From: Bacillus hominis
GTDB lineage: Bacteria; Bacillota; Bacilli; Bacillales; Bacillaceae_G
Length of the DNA: 32,931 nt
Direction of reading: 5' to 3'
NCBI RefSeq assembly: GCF_018332515.1
Contig: NZ_BOQD01000014.1
Coordinates: forward strand, 1 to 32,931
Shown here: positions 1 through 8,185 of the stretch, piece after piece
Position numbering within the stretch: the first letter of the stretch is position 1
How the letters are laid out: each line of letters opens with the position of its first letter
The notes under the pieces: generated by a model
Seen by the model: the letters and a program-made list of their open reading frames with translations, nothing else
What the model was told of the DNA's origin: nothing
Databases searched by the model: none
Made by a program: the position numbers and the translations under genes

Positions 1-589
1 ATGTATCGAATAATAAATGATAATCATTATAAATATCTAATAACCCATCAATAATTTCTTGGCGATTCGTCTTTACACTTACTTTTTTCGAATTGTTAAT
101 CGACTTCAATTTTCCTAAATCCAATTTATTCATACCAGCTTTATCTTGTTTCATTTTCTTCAAAATTGCATTTGCCGTTTGTGCATTGGCAAGTAATGTT
201 AAATCCGATTCATCAGCTTCTAACCATTCACCATCAGTAATTCGTGACAATTCATATATTGTATCTTCCCATGCGTCATTTTTATATCTCCATACTTCTG
301 TACGAAAACCAACAATACGAAAAACATCTTTATCATATCCAGTTACTTGCACGAGATCACCAAACGTAAAGTTATAATTTAATTCAATCCACTCTGTGTC
401 GCCCTTTTTCATTTCCTGCTCTGTTACATGCTGCAAAGTTTGTTCTACATAAAATCCATCATGATTATTTACTTCGTATACGTAAACTCCATCTAAAATC
501 TTCATATTTGTGATTTTCCCAACGGTTCCATATAGCGTAATCACGACTATGTCCCCTACGTTATATTTAGGTTGTTTTTTCCTTGCCAT
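1..589 (-). CDS. yodN: YodN-like protein, 3' part outside window
   Basis: This reading frame starts at ATG 587-589 and stays open for 196 codons to the window edge, so its C-terminus is missing. A GGAG ribosome binding site lies 8 bases upstream. The protein begins MARKKQPKYNVGDIVVITLY and has a beta-rich first half resembling a small SH3/KOW-like barrel (repeated GDxV and VGxI patterns), followed by a Lys-rich, more helical part. I recognise it as the YodN family of Bacillus, function unknown, mainly from its place beside yozE, yokU and kamA, the same neighbourhood as in B. subtilis. No catalytic motif is visible. It is separated from yozE by two hairpins and probably has its own promoter. 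Confidence 0.7.
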   Translation of the reverse strand, partial: MARKKQPKYNVGDIVVITLYGTVGKITNMKILDGVYVYEVNNHDGFYVEQTLQHVTEQEMKKGDTEWIELNYNFTFGDLVQVTGYDKDVFRIVGFRTEVWRYKNDAWEDTIYELSRITDGEWLEADESDLTLLANAQTANAILKKMKQDKAGMNKLDLGKLKSINNSKKVSVKTNRQEIIDGLLDIYNDYHLLFDT

Positions 590-711
590 CTATATCTCTC
601 CTTTTTTAAACGTCGTGATTTTGATAACAGTATATGCAACCTACATAAAAACGCTTATCACAGAAGCTTATATTCATAAATTTTTTCAATAAAAAAGTAG
701 AATTTGTATAT

Positions 712-751
712 AACTCAAAAAAGCTAGTATTTAAACTAGCTTTTTTGAGTT
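712..751. terminator. Perfect 17-bp inverted repeat, bidirectional terminator-like
   Basis: A 17-base stem (AACTCAAAAAAGCTAGT) and its exact complement enclose a 6-base loop. The stem ends in A and T runs, so it can act in either direction. It lies between yozE and yodN. Confidence 0.6.
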
Positions 752-782
752 ATGTTCTAACAGCAAGACGTATTGTAAATAA

Positions 783-834
783 AAAACATAATGAATACTT
801 CACTTCTTTCAAAGTAATGTATTCATTATGTTTT
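783..834 (-). terminator. Hairpin after yozE
   Basis: A 16-base perfect stem (AAAACATAATGAATAC and complement) around a 20-base loop lies 24 bases after the yozE stop. The stem ends in a T run in the direction of yozE transcription. Confidence 0.55.
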
Positions 835-857
835 CATTTTCCTAAAACTTCATATCG

Positions 858-1073
858 TTATCTCTCTTGTATATATAAATCCCATGCTTCATCAAATATA
901 GACATACTTTCTAGCATTCCACTTAACTCTAAATATGAACTAATTACATCATAGTCTTCAGATTGCTTCGGAAAACTTAAATCATCATACATCGCCTCTG
1001 CTAAATCTGATATTTCATTTTTAAATAAAGCTGCACGGTGCTTCATCATATAATGGTAAAATGTCTTTTTCAA
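858..1073 (-). CDS. yozE: YozE family protein (UPF0346)
   Basis: This 71-residue protein begins MKKTFYHYMMKHR and contains the family pattern SFPKQSEDYDVISSYLE followed by FDEAWDLY. It matches the YozE family, a small all-helical (SAM-like) protein of unknown function usually about 70-75 residues long. The start codon is TTG (1071-1073) with an AAAGGTAGGG ribosome binding site just upstream. It is the last gene of the kamA-yokU-yozE group, separated from yokU by a terminator hairpin, so it may be transcribed partly on its own. Confidence 0.85.
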   Translation of the reverse strand: MKKTFYHYMMKHRAALFKNEISDLAEAMYDDLSFPKQSEDYDVISSYLELSGMLESMSIFDEAWDLYIQER

Positions 1074-1127
1074 AAATATTCCCTACCTTTCTAACTTGGG
1101 TACATTATACAAGGCGAAAAAGAAAAA

Positions 1128-1147
1128 AACCAGCATAAAAGCTGGTT
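1128..1147 (-). terminator. Hairpin at the end of yokU
   Basis: AACCAGC and GCTGGTT enclose ATAAAA, followed on the minus strand by a T run. It overlaps the yokU stop codon and probably ends or attenuates the kamA-yokU transcript before yozE. Confidence 0.65.
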
Positions 1148-1418
1148 AAAAGTCGAAATAATTCCTTTTTAATAAACGTGGTCTTCCCATCAACTCTTCG
1201 TATGTTAGTTGTTTTGGCAAATCTTTCGTATAAATTAAAAACAACTGATCTTCAATTTCTTTTACAGTATGGTCTGATTGATAGTCCATTCCACATGAGG
1301 AACAAGTAATACATGGTGTCTCTTGGATTTCAATGGCTTTCGTACCATCAGGTAATTCCCAATATACAGTATTCAAGCTTTCTTGCGCTTCTGTACTGTC
1401 ACACCACATACAATTCAT
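1146..1418 (-). CDS. yokU: YokU family small zinc-finger-like protein
   Basis: The protein has 90 residues and carries two cysteine pairs, C3-x2-C6 and C39-x2-C42 (with an extra C36), a probable zinc ribbon. It belongs to the YokU family, named after the B. subtilis gene next to kamA; the fold resembles the zinc-binding N-terminus of MqsA-like proteins, but no helix-turn-helix follows. Its ATG overlaps the kamA stop by 4 bases (ATGA), so translation is probably coupled to kamA. Function is not established; constant pairing with lysine 2,3-aminomutase suggests a role in its expression or metal supply (inference). Confidence 0.85.
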   Translation of the reverse strand: MNCMWCDSTEAQESLNTVYWELPDGTKAIEIQETPCITCSSCGMDYQSDHTVKEIEDQLFLIYTKDLPKQLTYEELMGRPRLLKRNYFDF

Positions 1419-2833
1419 ACTGCGTCACCCTCATTTTTTTTGTCATCTTCTAACTTTGCCATTTGTGCTTGATATTTTTTATCTTTTAATTGATCACGCT
1501 TATCACGTTTATCTTTTAAAGAAGCATGCGTTTCATTGACTTCATAATCTTTGCGGCGATTCATACGTTGTAAATCATCTGGAACAAGATTAAATTTCTT
1601 ATCACTCATCAATCCTGCAACACCGATATCAGAACGTTTCTCTTCATAAGTCGGATAAATTTCTTTAAAGTAACCTTCTGCTCTTCCTGGGATATAGTTT
1701 TCTGGTTCTGGATACGTTGTAATAACCCCTTCAAAGTTACGAAGAACAACTTTATCCGCACTTTGTGAAATTAAATAGTTTGGCTGAAGCGCAATTTTCC
1801 CGCCTCCGCCCGGTGCATCGACAACGAAAGTTGGTACTGCATAACCAGACGTATGTCCACGTAAGCCCTCAATAATTTCTAATCCTTTAGAAACTGGTGC
1901 ACGGAAATGACCGATACCTTCTGATAAGTCACATTGGTAAATATAATATGGACGAACACGAATTTTCACTAAATCATGCATAAGTTTTTTCATAATTGGA
2001 ACGCTGTCATTAATTCCAGCTAAAATTACAGCTTGGTTTCCAATTGGCACACCTGCATTTGCAAGCATTTCACATGCTAATTTTGATTCTTCTGTAATCT
2101 CAATAGAAGTGTTAAAGTGTGTATTTAACCATACTGGATGGTATTTTTTAATAATATTACAAAGATTTTCTGTAATACGCTGCGGGAATACAACTGGTGC
2201 TCTCGTACCGATACGAATAATCTCGACATGCGGGATTGCTCGTAAATTCTTTAATACATATTCTAAAATTTTATCATTAATTAGAAGTCCATCACCGCCA
2301 GAAATTAAAACGTCACGTACTTGTGGTGTTTCACTAATATAAGCAATCGCATCATCTAATTGCTTTTTCGGTACGCCCATTCCAATTTGTCCACTAAAAC
2401 GACGACGTGTACAGTAACGACAATACATAGAACATTGATTCGTTACTAAAAATAGTACGCGGTCTGGATAACGATGCGTTAATCCTGGAACTGGTGAATC
2501 TTCATCTTCATGAAGAGGATCTTCTAAATCATATTTTGTTTTATATAACTCTTCCGAAATCGGTACTGATTGCATCCGAATCGGACAGCGTGGGTCATCA
2601 GGATTCATTAGCCAAGCATAGTACGGTGTAATGTTTAACGGGATCGTTTTCGTTGAAATTTTAACGCCTTCTTCTTCTTCAGGTGTTAAGTTAATTATTT
2701 TCTTTAAATCATCTAAAGTTTTGATCGTATTCGTTAATTGCCAAACCCAATCATTCCATTGTTCTTCTGTAACATCTTTCCATAATTCAATATCCTTCCA
2801 GTGACGACTTGGTTTGTATACATCGTGTAACAT
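1415..2833 (-). CDS. kamA: L-lysine 2,3-aminomutase
   Basis: This radical-SAM, PLP-dependent enzyme converts L-lysine to L-beta-lysine in the cytoplasm. The 472-residue protein carries the radical-SAM cluster C134-x3-C138-x2-C141 (CSMYCRYC) and the PLP-binding motif PGGGGK with Lys346. The GGDGLL segment near 179 fits the SAM-binding strand. The final 80 or so residues are highly charged and lysine-rich, as in other Bacillus KamA. The ATG start has an AAGGGGG ribosome binding site. A sigma-54 promoter lies 38-54 bases upstream and the activator kamR is the adjacent upstream gene. In B. thuringiensis this gene is known to be driven by sigma-54 with KamR, and by sigma-K. Confidence 0.96.
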   Translation of the reverse strand: MLHDVYKPSRHWKDIELWKDVTEEQWNDWVWQLTNTIKTLDDLKKIINLTPEEEEGVKISTKTIPLNITPYYAWLMNPDDPRCPIRMQSVPISEELYKTKYDLEDPLHEDEDSPVPGLTHRYPDRVLFLVTNQCSMYCRYCTRRRFSGQIGMGVPKKQLDDAIAYISETPQVRDVLISGGDGLLINDKILEYVLKNLRAIPHVEIIRIGTRAPVVFPQRITENLCNIIKKYHPVWLNTHFNTSIEITEESKLACEMLANAGVPIGNQAVILAGINDSVPIMKKLMHDLVKIRVRPYYIYQCDLSEGIGHFRAPVSKGLEIIEGLRGHTSGYAVPTFVVDAPGGGGKIALQPNYLISQSADKVVLRNFEGVITTYPEPENYIPGRAEGYFKEIYPTYEEKRSDIGVAGLMSDKKFNLVPDDLQRMNRRKDYEVNETHASLKDKRDKRDQLKDKKYQAQMAKLEDDKKNEGDAV

Positions 2834-2870
2834 TGCTATTCCCCCTTTTTATACGCTCATCCTTTATATA

Positions 2871-2887
2871 AGCAATAATTATGCCAA
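2871..2887 (-). promoter_or_regulatory. Sigma-54 (-24/-12) promoter of kamA
   Basis: On the minus strand the sequence is TTGGCATAATTATTGCT. It has GG at -24 and GC at -12 separated by exactly 10 bases, close to the consensus TGGCAC-N5-TTGC. It sits upstream of kamA and downstream of the sigma-54 activator gene kamR, which supports the call. The expected transcript start is near 2860. Confidence 0.88.
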
Positions 2888-2904
2888 CTTCATATTCTTA
2901 ATAA

Positions 2905-2975
2905 GTAAATGCGAGAAATACCCTATTATATAAGAGAATAAATATTTTCAAGTGCTGTACTAAAACGCTATTTAC
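2905..2975 (-). promoter_or_regulatory. Possible KamR upstream activating site (split dyad)
   Basis: GTAAATGCG (2905-2913) and CGCTATTTAC (2966-2975) form an interrupted inverted repeat that differs by one inserted base. It lies upstream of the sigma-54 promoter where enhancer-binding proteins usually bind. That KamR binds here is inference; the region is A+T-rich and chance similarity is possible. Confidence 0.3.
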
Positions 2976-3032
2976 TATCATATTTATTACTTTTTATATA
3001 TGTAAACACTCTTTTATTGGTGCAAACACACA

Positions 3033-3058
3033 AAAACCGCCGATTATTCGGCGGTTTT
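3033..3058 (-). terminator. Terminator of kamR
   Basis: An 11-base perfect stem (AAAACCGCCGA and complement) encloses a 4-base loop that contains part of the kamR stop codon, followed on the minus strand by a T run. It is the strongest G+C hairpin of the locus and separates kamR from kamA transcription. Confidence 0.85.
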
Positions 3059-4423
3059 GTCGTACTTGCTCAGTTTATATTGAAGCGTTTGACGCGGAAT
3101 ACCTAACATTTTTGCTGCTTGCAAAATATTTCCTTCCGTTTCAATTAACGCTTGATCTATTAATTCCTTTTCCGTTTGATGCAGAGCTTCCCTAAGCGGT
3201 AATATACTTTTCTTCTTTGGAAGTTTCTCTTTCCGAAATGTTCGTGGTAAGCAATTTGCTGTTAACGAATTCCCTTCCGTAATAATGACAGCATGTTCAA
3301 TCGTATGTTTTAACTCACGAACATTTCCAGGCCATTGATAAGCTTGTAATCTTTCTTTCGCTTCCTTATCAATTTGAAGTACACCTTTTTTATAACTTTT
3401 ATTATATTCTTTCAAAAAGTAAGACGCTAATAACAGTACATCCTCAGTTCTTTCGCGAAGTGGCGGGATATATAATGAAAACACATTTAATCGATAGTAT
3501 AAATCAGTGCGAATTTTATTTTCTCTTAAACATACTTCTGGAGGCTGATTCATTGCAGTAATAACGCGAACATCTACTTTTCTCGTCTTATTATCACCAA
3601 TGCGACGAATAACTCCATCTTCTAATACACGTAGCATCTTCGCTTGTAAATCGAGTGGCATTGAATTAAGTTCATCTAAAAACAATGTTCCTCCATCTAC
3701 AAGTTCAAATAATCCTGCTCGTTCAATTGCCCCTGTATAGCTCCCTTTTGTAGTTCCAAACAATAAACTTTCTAATAACGACTCTGGCAATGCTGCGCAG
3801 TTTTGTGCAATAAATGGCTTGTTTTTCCGTTTAGAAGCTTCATGAATTGCTTGCACAAATAGCTCTTTCCCTGTTCCTGTTTCACCATATATTAAAACAT
3901 TCGCATCGGTTGGGGCTACTTTTTGAGCTAACTCTTTCGTCTGTTTAAAGCGGGAATCATTTGTCACAATTGTCTCGAATGCAACATGCTTTTTCATCAT
4001 TTTTTTGCTAGTCGACCGTTTTATTTTCGATTGCAAATCTACGATTGTGTCAGTAAGCGTTTGAATTGTAGAATAATCTTTCGCAATTTCAACAGCACCG
4101 GCAATATTTCCATCTATAAAAATAGGTAGCGTCGTATTTACCGTACAAACGTCTTCCCCATTTAAATTTTGATAATGCTGAACTTGATGTACAATCGGTT
4201 TTTTCGTATGTAACACTTTCATTAGCGTACTCGTTTCCCTAGATAATGAAGGGAATGCTTCCAATAAATGCTTTCCTAGTACATTCTCAATTTTCGATCC
4301 ATCATGTTTTGCAGCAACTGTATTATAAAAGATTGTAATACCATTTTCATCCACTGCATGTATTGCCTCATCAATACTGCCCAAAATCGCTTCAATGACT
4401 TCTTGTGTCGAAACTGCTAGCAA
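3044..4423 (-). CDS. kamR: Sigma-54-dependent activator of the kam locus
   Basis: This is an enhancer-binding protein that opens sigma-54 promoters by ATP hydrolysis. It has an N-terminal PAS-like sensor (about residues 5-120), an AAA+ domain with Walker A GETGTGKE (near 182), Walker [11 protein letters not shown] (near 246) and a C-terminal Fis-type helix-turn-helix ([21 protein letters not shown] region). The sigma-54 contact loop reads GSYTGA instead of GAFTGA. I prefer the TTG start at 4421-4423 because AGGAGG is 7 bases before it; the ATG at 4429 touches the same AGGAGGG with no spacer. The PAS domain may sense lysine or a derivative (inference). The B. thuringiensis orthologue KamR activates kamA. 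Confidence 0.92.
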   Translation of the reverse strand: MLAVSTQEVIEAILGSIDEAIHAVDENGITIFYNTVAAKHDGSKIENVLGKHLLEAFPSLSRETSTLMKVLHTKKPIVHQVQHYQNLNGEDVCTVNTTLPIFIDGNIAGAVEIAKDYSTIQTLTDTIVDLQSKIKRSTSKKMMKKHVAFETIVTNDSRFKQTKELAQKVAPTDANVLIYGETGTGKELFVQAIHEASKRKNKPFIAQNCAALPESLLESLLFGTTKGSYTGAIERAGLFELVDGGTLFLDELNSMPLDLQAKMLRVLEDGVIRRIGDNKTRKVDVRVITAMNQPPEVCLRENKIRTDLYYRLNVFSLYIPPLRERTEDVLLLASYFLKEYNKSYKKGVLQIDKEAKERLQAYQWPGNVRELKHTIEHAVIITEGNSLTANCLPRTFRKEKLPKKKSILPLREALHQTEKELIDQALIETEGNILQAAKMLGIPRQTLQYKLSKYDKTAE

Positions 4424-4489
4424 TGTCATCCCTCCTTTTGCCGAAAATCCAGCAAATTCAACGCCGAATTTCCGGCACCCCTCTGTGCG

Positions 4490-4495
4490 ATTATA
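4490..4495 (-). promoter_or_regulatory. Possible -10 box of a kamR promoter
   Basis: The minus strand reads TATAAT about 60 bases upstream of kamR, between the bcr1 repeat and the gene. The -35 region is poor, so this would be a weak or activator-dependent SigmaA promoter. Confidence 0.3.
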
Positions 4496-4563
4496 AGCAT
4501 GAAGATTTCATTTTCTTATTTTGACGAAATTTCCATATATTTCTATTGCTTATTTATGGTTAG

Positions 4564-4726
4564 ATAAAGTGAAACTTTAATCAGTTGGGGGGCTTTGTTC
4601 ATCTCAAATTGATTATTACCCTTCACCAATTGGGCTTTTACGATCAGCCCGGCTCCCACCTAACTTCTTTGCTTTACAGCCAAATTTTGAGGCGGGAGTC
4701 TTACTGCTTTCGAATAGTTGGATAAA
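4564..4726. repeat. bcr1-type repeat, copy A, inserted in the 3' end of yodP
   Basis: The unit is bounded by direct repeats ATAAA at 4564-4568 and 4722-4726 (TTTAT on the other strand), the target duplication known for bcr1 elements of the B. cereus group, whose length is about 155 bp. It shares the blocks ACTTTAATCAG, GATTATTA, TCACCAAT, CCTAACTTC, GCCAAATTTTGA and GTCTTACTGC, in the same order, with copy B at 26078-26218. Internal stems are predicted, for example AATCAGTT with AATTGATT, and GGCTCCC with GGGAGTC. It has no coding capacity of its own, but its minus strand provides the last 21 codons and stop of yodP. Confidence 0.8.
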
Positions 4727-5559
4727 TCTTTCACCCATATATTCATATCTTCCAACTTATCAAAAATGTAGCAATTATTCGCGAGCCTTCCCGTATATGT
4801 ATAGCCTAATTGATGAAAGGCTGCATTCATACCGAAAGATAGCGAGCGAGCAATTGTATAAGAACAAAAAATAGATTTTTCTTGGAGCTCTTCTTCCAAC
4901 TTAATTAACAGACTTTTCATGAAACCATGTTTTCGATATTCAGGTAATGTAGCACAATTCGTTAATTCTGCATTACCTTCTTTCACGTTCATTTCAGCAG
5001 ATGCTGTACTAATAATTTTCCCTTCGAATTCATAAACATAGTAAATTGTATCGTCTTCCTTCATCGTTTCCTTTACATAACTCGCTTCATTTAAAGGTGT
5101 CGGATACACTTCAAATACTTTTCCAAAGACAATTGCTAATTCTTCCGCATCCTCTTCCGTCGCTTTTCTTAACACAAATTCTTCTGGGACTACTTTTTCT
5201 TTCACTTCTTTTGCTTTTACACCACTTAAAATGGTATCTTCCTCAGTCCAATGAATACTATTTCGTCTTTCATCATTATGGTATTTCACGAAGAAATGCG
5301 CATCGTGTCCTTGAAAATAATGAGGTATTGTTGCTTCCAGTAAGAAACCGAAAGAGAGCCATGTTGAAACATGCTCTCCCTTTCCTTTAATAATACATTT
5401 AGTGAAGGAATGTTTCTCTGCTAATTCATCAATTGTTTGTATAATACGTTCAACATTTCCTGTATAGTGATCAACTCTAACACGTTTATTAAAATAATCT
5501 AATACCCCTTCTACTGTGTAATGCTTTGTCTGTTCACTAAAAGATTCATAGTATTTCAT
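4660..5559 (-). CDS. yodP: Beta-lysine N6-acetyltransferase (AblB/YodP)
   Basis: The enzyme acetylates beta-lysine with acetyl-CoA. The protein has 299 residues: an N-terminal alpha/beta region (1-125) and a GNAT domain (about 128-265) with the acetyl-CoA loop PEYRKHGFMKSL and a conserved FGMNAAFHQLGY end. The ATG overlaps the yodQ stop by 4 bases (ATGA) with a GAGGTGA ribosome binding site. The last 21 residues, from LSNYSKAV to the stop, come from a bcr1 repeat. Removing one repeat unit plus one target duplication would give an uninterrupted frame ending in DLSNHK with stop at 4550-4552, a protein of 283 residues. The GNAT core is intact, so activity is probably kept (inference). Confidence 0.9.
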   Translation of the reverse strand: MKYYESFSEQTKHYTVEGVLDYFNKRVRVDHYTGNVERIIQTIDELAEKHSFTKCIIKGKGEHVSTWLSFGFLLEATIPHYFQGHDAHFFVKYHNDERRNSIHWTEEDTILSGVKAKEVKEKVVPEEFVLRKATEEDAEELAIVFGKVFEVYPTPLNEASYVKETMKEDDTIYYVYEFEGKIISTASAEMNVKEGNAELTNCATLPEYRKHGFMKSLLIKLEEELQEKSIFCSYTIARSLSFGMNAAFHQLGYTYTGRLANNCYIFDKLEDMNIWVKDLSNYSKAVRLPPQNLAVKQRS

Positions 5560-6824
5560 TTCTTCACCTCACACCAATCTAGTAATGTACATGCAATTAT
5601 TTTTGCGGCAGCAATCATTTTATCAATTTCTATATATTCGTTTGGATAATGTGCTACTTTCGTCTCTCCTGGACCAAATACTATCGTGGGTACGTTAGCG
5701 ATTTGTGTGAACAAACCTCCATCTGTTCCCCATGGCGAAGCTTCTATAATCGGTTCGTTCCCTTCGATTTCAACAAAGTTATGCCCAAGCGTTGTAATAA
5801 GTGGATGATTTTCTTCTAGTTCACCAGGAACCCATCTCGCTCCAAACCATTCTACTTCTACAGGATTTGTTACAAACCAACTATCCACTTCTTTTAATTC
5901 ACCAATCCAGCCTTCAAACTCTTCTTTTGCTGCCTCTATAGTCTCATTCGGTGCAATACCACATCTTCCTTCTAAAATTAATGAATCGGGAACAGAACTT
6001 GGCCAGCTTCCCCCTTCAATTTTCCCAACGTTAATTGGAATTGGAATTGGAATACCCTTAAATAACGGATCTGTAATTCGACCATTTCTCTTCTCTTCTA
6101 ATTTTCTCAAATGATCTACAACAAACATACTTTTTTCAATTGCACTTACTCCTTCATAACGTGTACCACCGTGTGCTGCTTTTCCTTTTATATGTAGACG
6201 AAACCACATTGACCCTTGTTGTTTCGGAAAAAACTTCATATTCGTCGGCTCAGGAATAATAACGCCATCTGCCTTATATCCTCGTAAAATAGCAGCTAAT
6301 GTTCCTGCCCCGCCACTTTCCTCTTCTATTACACTTTGAAAATGTATATCACCTTTTAGTTCAATACCAGATTCAATAATCGCTTCCATTGCAAGCATAA
6401 GTGAGACATTGCCGCCTTTCATATCTGTTGTTCCACGTCCATATATGCGGTTTCCTATTTTCTCTCCACTATACGGATGATGGTCCCACTGATTTACATC
6501 CCCTTCTGGCACGACATCAATATGCCCGTTTAAAATCATAGATTTCCCTTCGCCACTTCCTTTTAAAGTCGCTACAATGTTCGGGCTATCTGTAAAGCTT
6601 GTACGAGGTGACACGAAATAAGGGTGATCTTTCATTTCATTAAAAGCAGGCTCCCAAATATCAAGGTCTAGACCTAACTCACGCAACTTTTCAATAACAA
6701 TTGCCTGTGCAGCACTTTCATCACCAGATACGCTCTTTTCTTGAATTAATCGTGTTAAAAATTTTACACTCTCTTCTTCATGACTCTCAATATAATCACA
6801 AACTTGTTTTTTTAATTGCTCCAT
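5556..6824 (-). CDS. yodQ: M20-family deacylase (ArgE/DapE type) YodQ
   Basis: A zinc-dependent amidohydrolase of 422 residues. The metal site residues are visible: H101 and D103 in NGHIDVVPEG, D134 in GRGTTDMKGG, and E168/E169 in SVIEEESGG; a dimerisation domain lies around 205-320 (HIKGKAAHGG). It would remove an acyl group from an amino-acid-like substrate; in this operon an N-acetyl derivative of beta-lysine or of a later intermediate is the natural guess (inference). The ATG has an AGGGGAG ribosome binding site and starts 15 bases after yodR. Confidence 0.88.
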   Translation of the reverse strand: MEQLKKQVCDYIESHEEESVKFLTRLIQEKSVSGDESAAQAIVIEKLRELGLDLDIWEPAFNEMKDHPYFVSPRTSFTDSPNIVATLKGSGEGKSMILNGHIDVVPEGDVNQWDHHPYSGEKIGNRIYGRGTTDMKGGNVSLMLAMEAIIESGIELKGDIHFQSVIEEESGGAGTLAAILRGYKADGVIIPEPTNMKFFPKQQGSMWFRLHIKGKAAHGGTRYEGVSAIEKSMFVVDHLRKLEEKRNGRITDPLFKGIPIPIPINVGKIEGGSWPSSVPDSLILEGRCGIAPNETIEAAKEEFEGWIGELKEVDSWFVTNPVEVEWFGARWVPGELEENHPLITTLGHNFVEIEGNEPIIEASPWGTDGGLFTQIANVPTIVFGPGETKVAHYPNEYIEIDKMIAAAKIIACTLLDWCEVKK

Positions 6825-6839
6825 ATATTACAACTCCCC

Positions 6840-7502
6840 TCATTCAATTACTAGTAAATTTGAGCTTATATGAAAATCAGCTGTCGTATTTCGTTTTACA
6901 TCTTCTACAGTGTACGGACTCATTAATTCTTGTAAGACAAGTCCTCTTGGAGTCACTTCCATGACAGCCATGTCTGTAATAATTAAATCTACACATTTTT
7001 TCGAAGTTAATGGTAATGTACATTCCGAAACAATCTTTGCATTTCCGTATTTATCAACATGATTCATCACAACAACGACCCGCTTCGCTTTTTGCGCTAA
7101 ATCCATCGCTCCTCCAATACCTGGAACGCGTTTTCCTGGTACAATCCAGTTCGCTAAATCACCATTTTCACTTACTTGTAACGAACCAAGTATCGTAACA
7201 TCAAGTAATCCTTTTCGAATCATACCAAACGCAGTGCAGCTATCGAAATAACTTGCTCCTGTAATAAGAGATGTTGGTAACCCAGCTGCGTTACATAAAT
7301 TCTCATCTTCATTCCCTTTACTTGGCGTTGGTCCCATCCCAACAATACCGTTTTCCGCGTGAAACATAACACTCATATCTTCTGGCAAATGATTCGGTAC
7401 AAGCGATGGAATCCCAATACCTAAATTTACAAGCATACCATTTTGAATTTCTTTCGCTGCACGTCTTGCAATCTTATCTCTCACTTCTACGCCCATACCC
7501 AT
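6840..7502 (-). CDS. yodR: 3-oxoacid/butyrate-acetoacetate CoA-transferase subunit B
   Basis: A family I CoA-transferase beta subunit of about 220 residues. The segment AENGIVGMGP contains the glutamate that forms the CoA thioester in this family, and GGAMDLAQ follows near the middle. It pairs with YodS, whose 3' end it overlaps by roughly 15-22 bases. The start is uncertain: ATG at 7500-7502 is 10 bases from AAGGAG, while an in-frame TTG at 7506-7508 is 4 bases from it. The likely job is moving CoA between acetyl- or succinyl-CoA and a beta-keto acid made from lysine. Confidence 0.9.
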   Translation of the reverse strand: MGMGVEVRDKIARRAAKEIQNGMLVNLGIGIPSLVPNHLPEDMSVMFHAENGIVGMGPTPSKGNEDENLCNAAGLPTSLITGASYFDSCTAFGMIRKGLLDVTILGSLQVSENGDLANWIVPGKRVPGIGGAMDLAQKAKRVVVVMNHVDKYGNAKIVSECTLPLTSKKCVDLIITDMAVMEVTPRGLVLQELMSPYTVEDVKRNTTADFHISSNLLVIE

Positions 7503-8185
7503 TTCCAATTCACTCCTTCCGATGGCACGATATAATTTACAAATACACCTGGGACAACAATTTCTTCTGGATCTAAACTTCCAAGTGGAACAATTTCTTC
7601 TGCTTCTACAATCGTTATGTCCCCAGCCATAGCTACGTGCGGATTCATATTACGAGCGCTTTTATCAAATACAAGATTGCCAAACGGATCCGCTTTTTTC
7701 GCATATACAATTGCGACTTCAGCCGTTAAAGCTGTTTCAACTAAATATGTCTTCCCATTCATTTCAATTGTGCGTTTTCCTTCTTCTACAATTGTATCAA
7801 CACCAACGTCAACTAAAATACCACCAAGCCCTACACCACCAGCGCGAATACGCTCTGCTAGTGTTCCTTGCGGAGAAAACTCAATTTGCAATCTTCCTTC
7901 ATTTAATTGTCTTCCCGCATTTGGATTTGACCCAATATGAGAAGTAACTAAAGATTTAACCCTTTCATTCGTAACAAGACGACCGATTCCTACATCAGGA
8001 AATCCAGTATCATTTCCTATTAAATTTAAATTTGTAATGCCTTTATCTAAAACAGCTTGAATTAAAGATGGAGGGGATCCTATCCCTCCAAACCCCCCAA
8101 ACATTAATGTCATATCATCATGGAACAAAGAAATTACTTCCTCTATTTCTTTTAATTTACCGAATGTATTTGTAATGGTTGTCAT
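7487..8185 (-). CDS. yodS: 3-oxoacid/butyrate-acetoacetate CoA-transferase subunit A
   Basis: The alpha subunit of the CoA-transferase has 232 residues. The glycine-rich CoA-binding signature GGFGGIGSPPSLI is near residue 30 and the ending matches the family (PGVFVNYIVP). The ATG overlaps the yodT stop (ATGA), with a G-rich ribosome binding site inside yodT. It forms a heteromer with YodR. In B. subtilis the corresponding genes are in the same order next to kamA. Confidence 0.9.
   Translation of the reverse strand: MTTITNTFGKLKEIEEVISLFHDDMTLMFGGFGGIGSPPSLIQAVLDKGITNLNLIGNDTGFPDVGIGRLVTNERVKSLVTSHIGSNPNAGRQLNEGRLQIEFSPQGTLAERIRAGGVGLGGILVDVGVDTIVEEGKRTIEMNGKTYLVETALTAEVAIVYAKKADPFGNLVFDKSARNMNPHVAMAGDITIVEAEEIVPLGSLDPEEIVVPGVFVNYIVPSEGVNWKWVWA

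Noticed and set aside
93-692. Plus-strand frames at 93-377 and 510-692
   Set aside because: They are antisense to, or in the promoter region of, the partial yodN gene, which has a good start and ribosome binding site.
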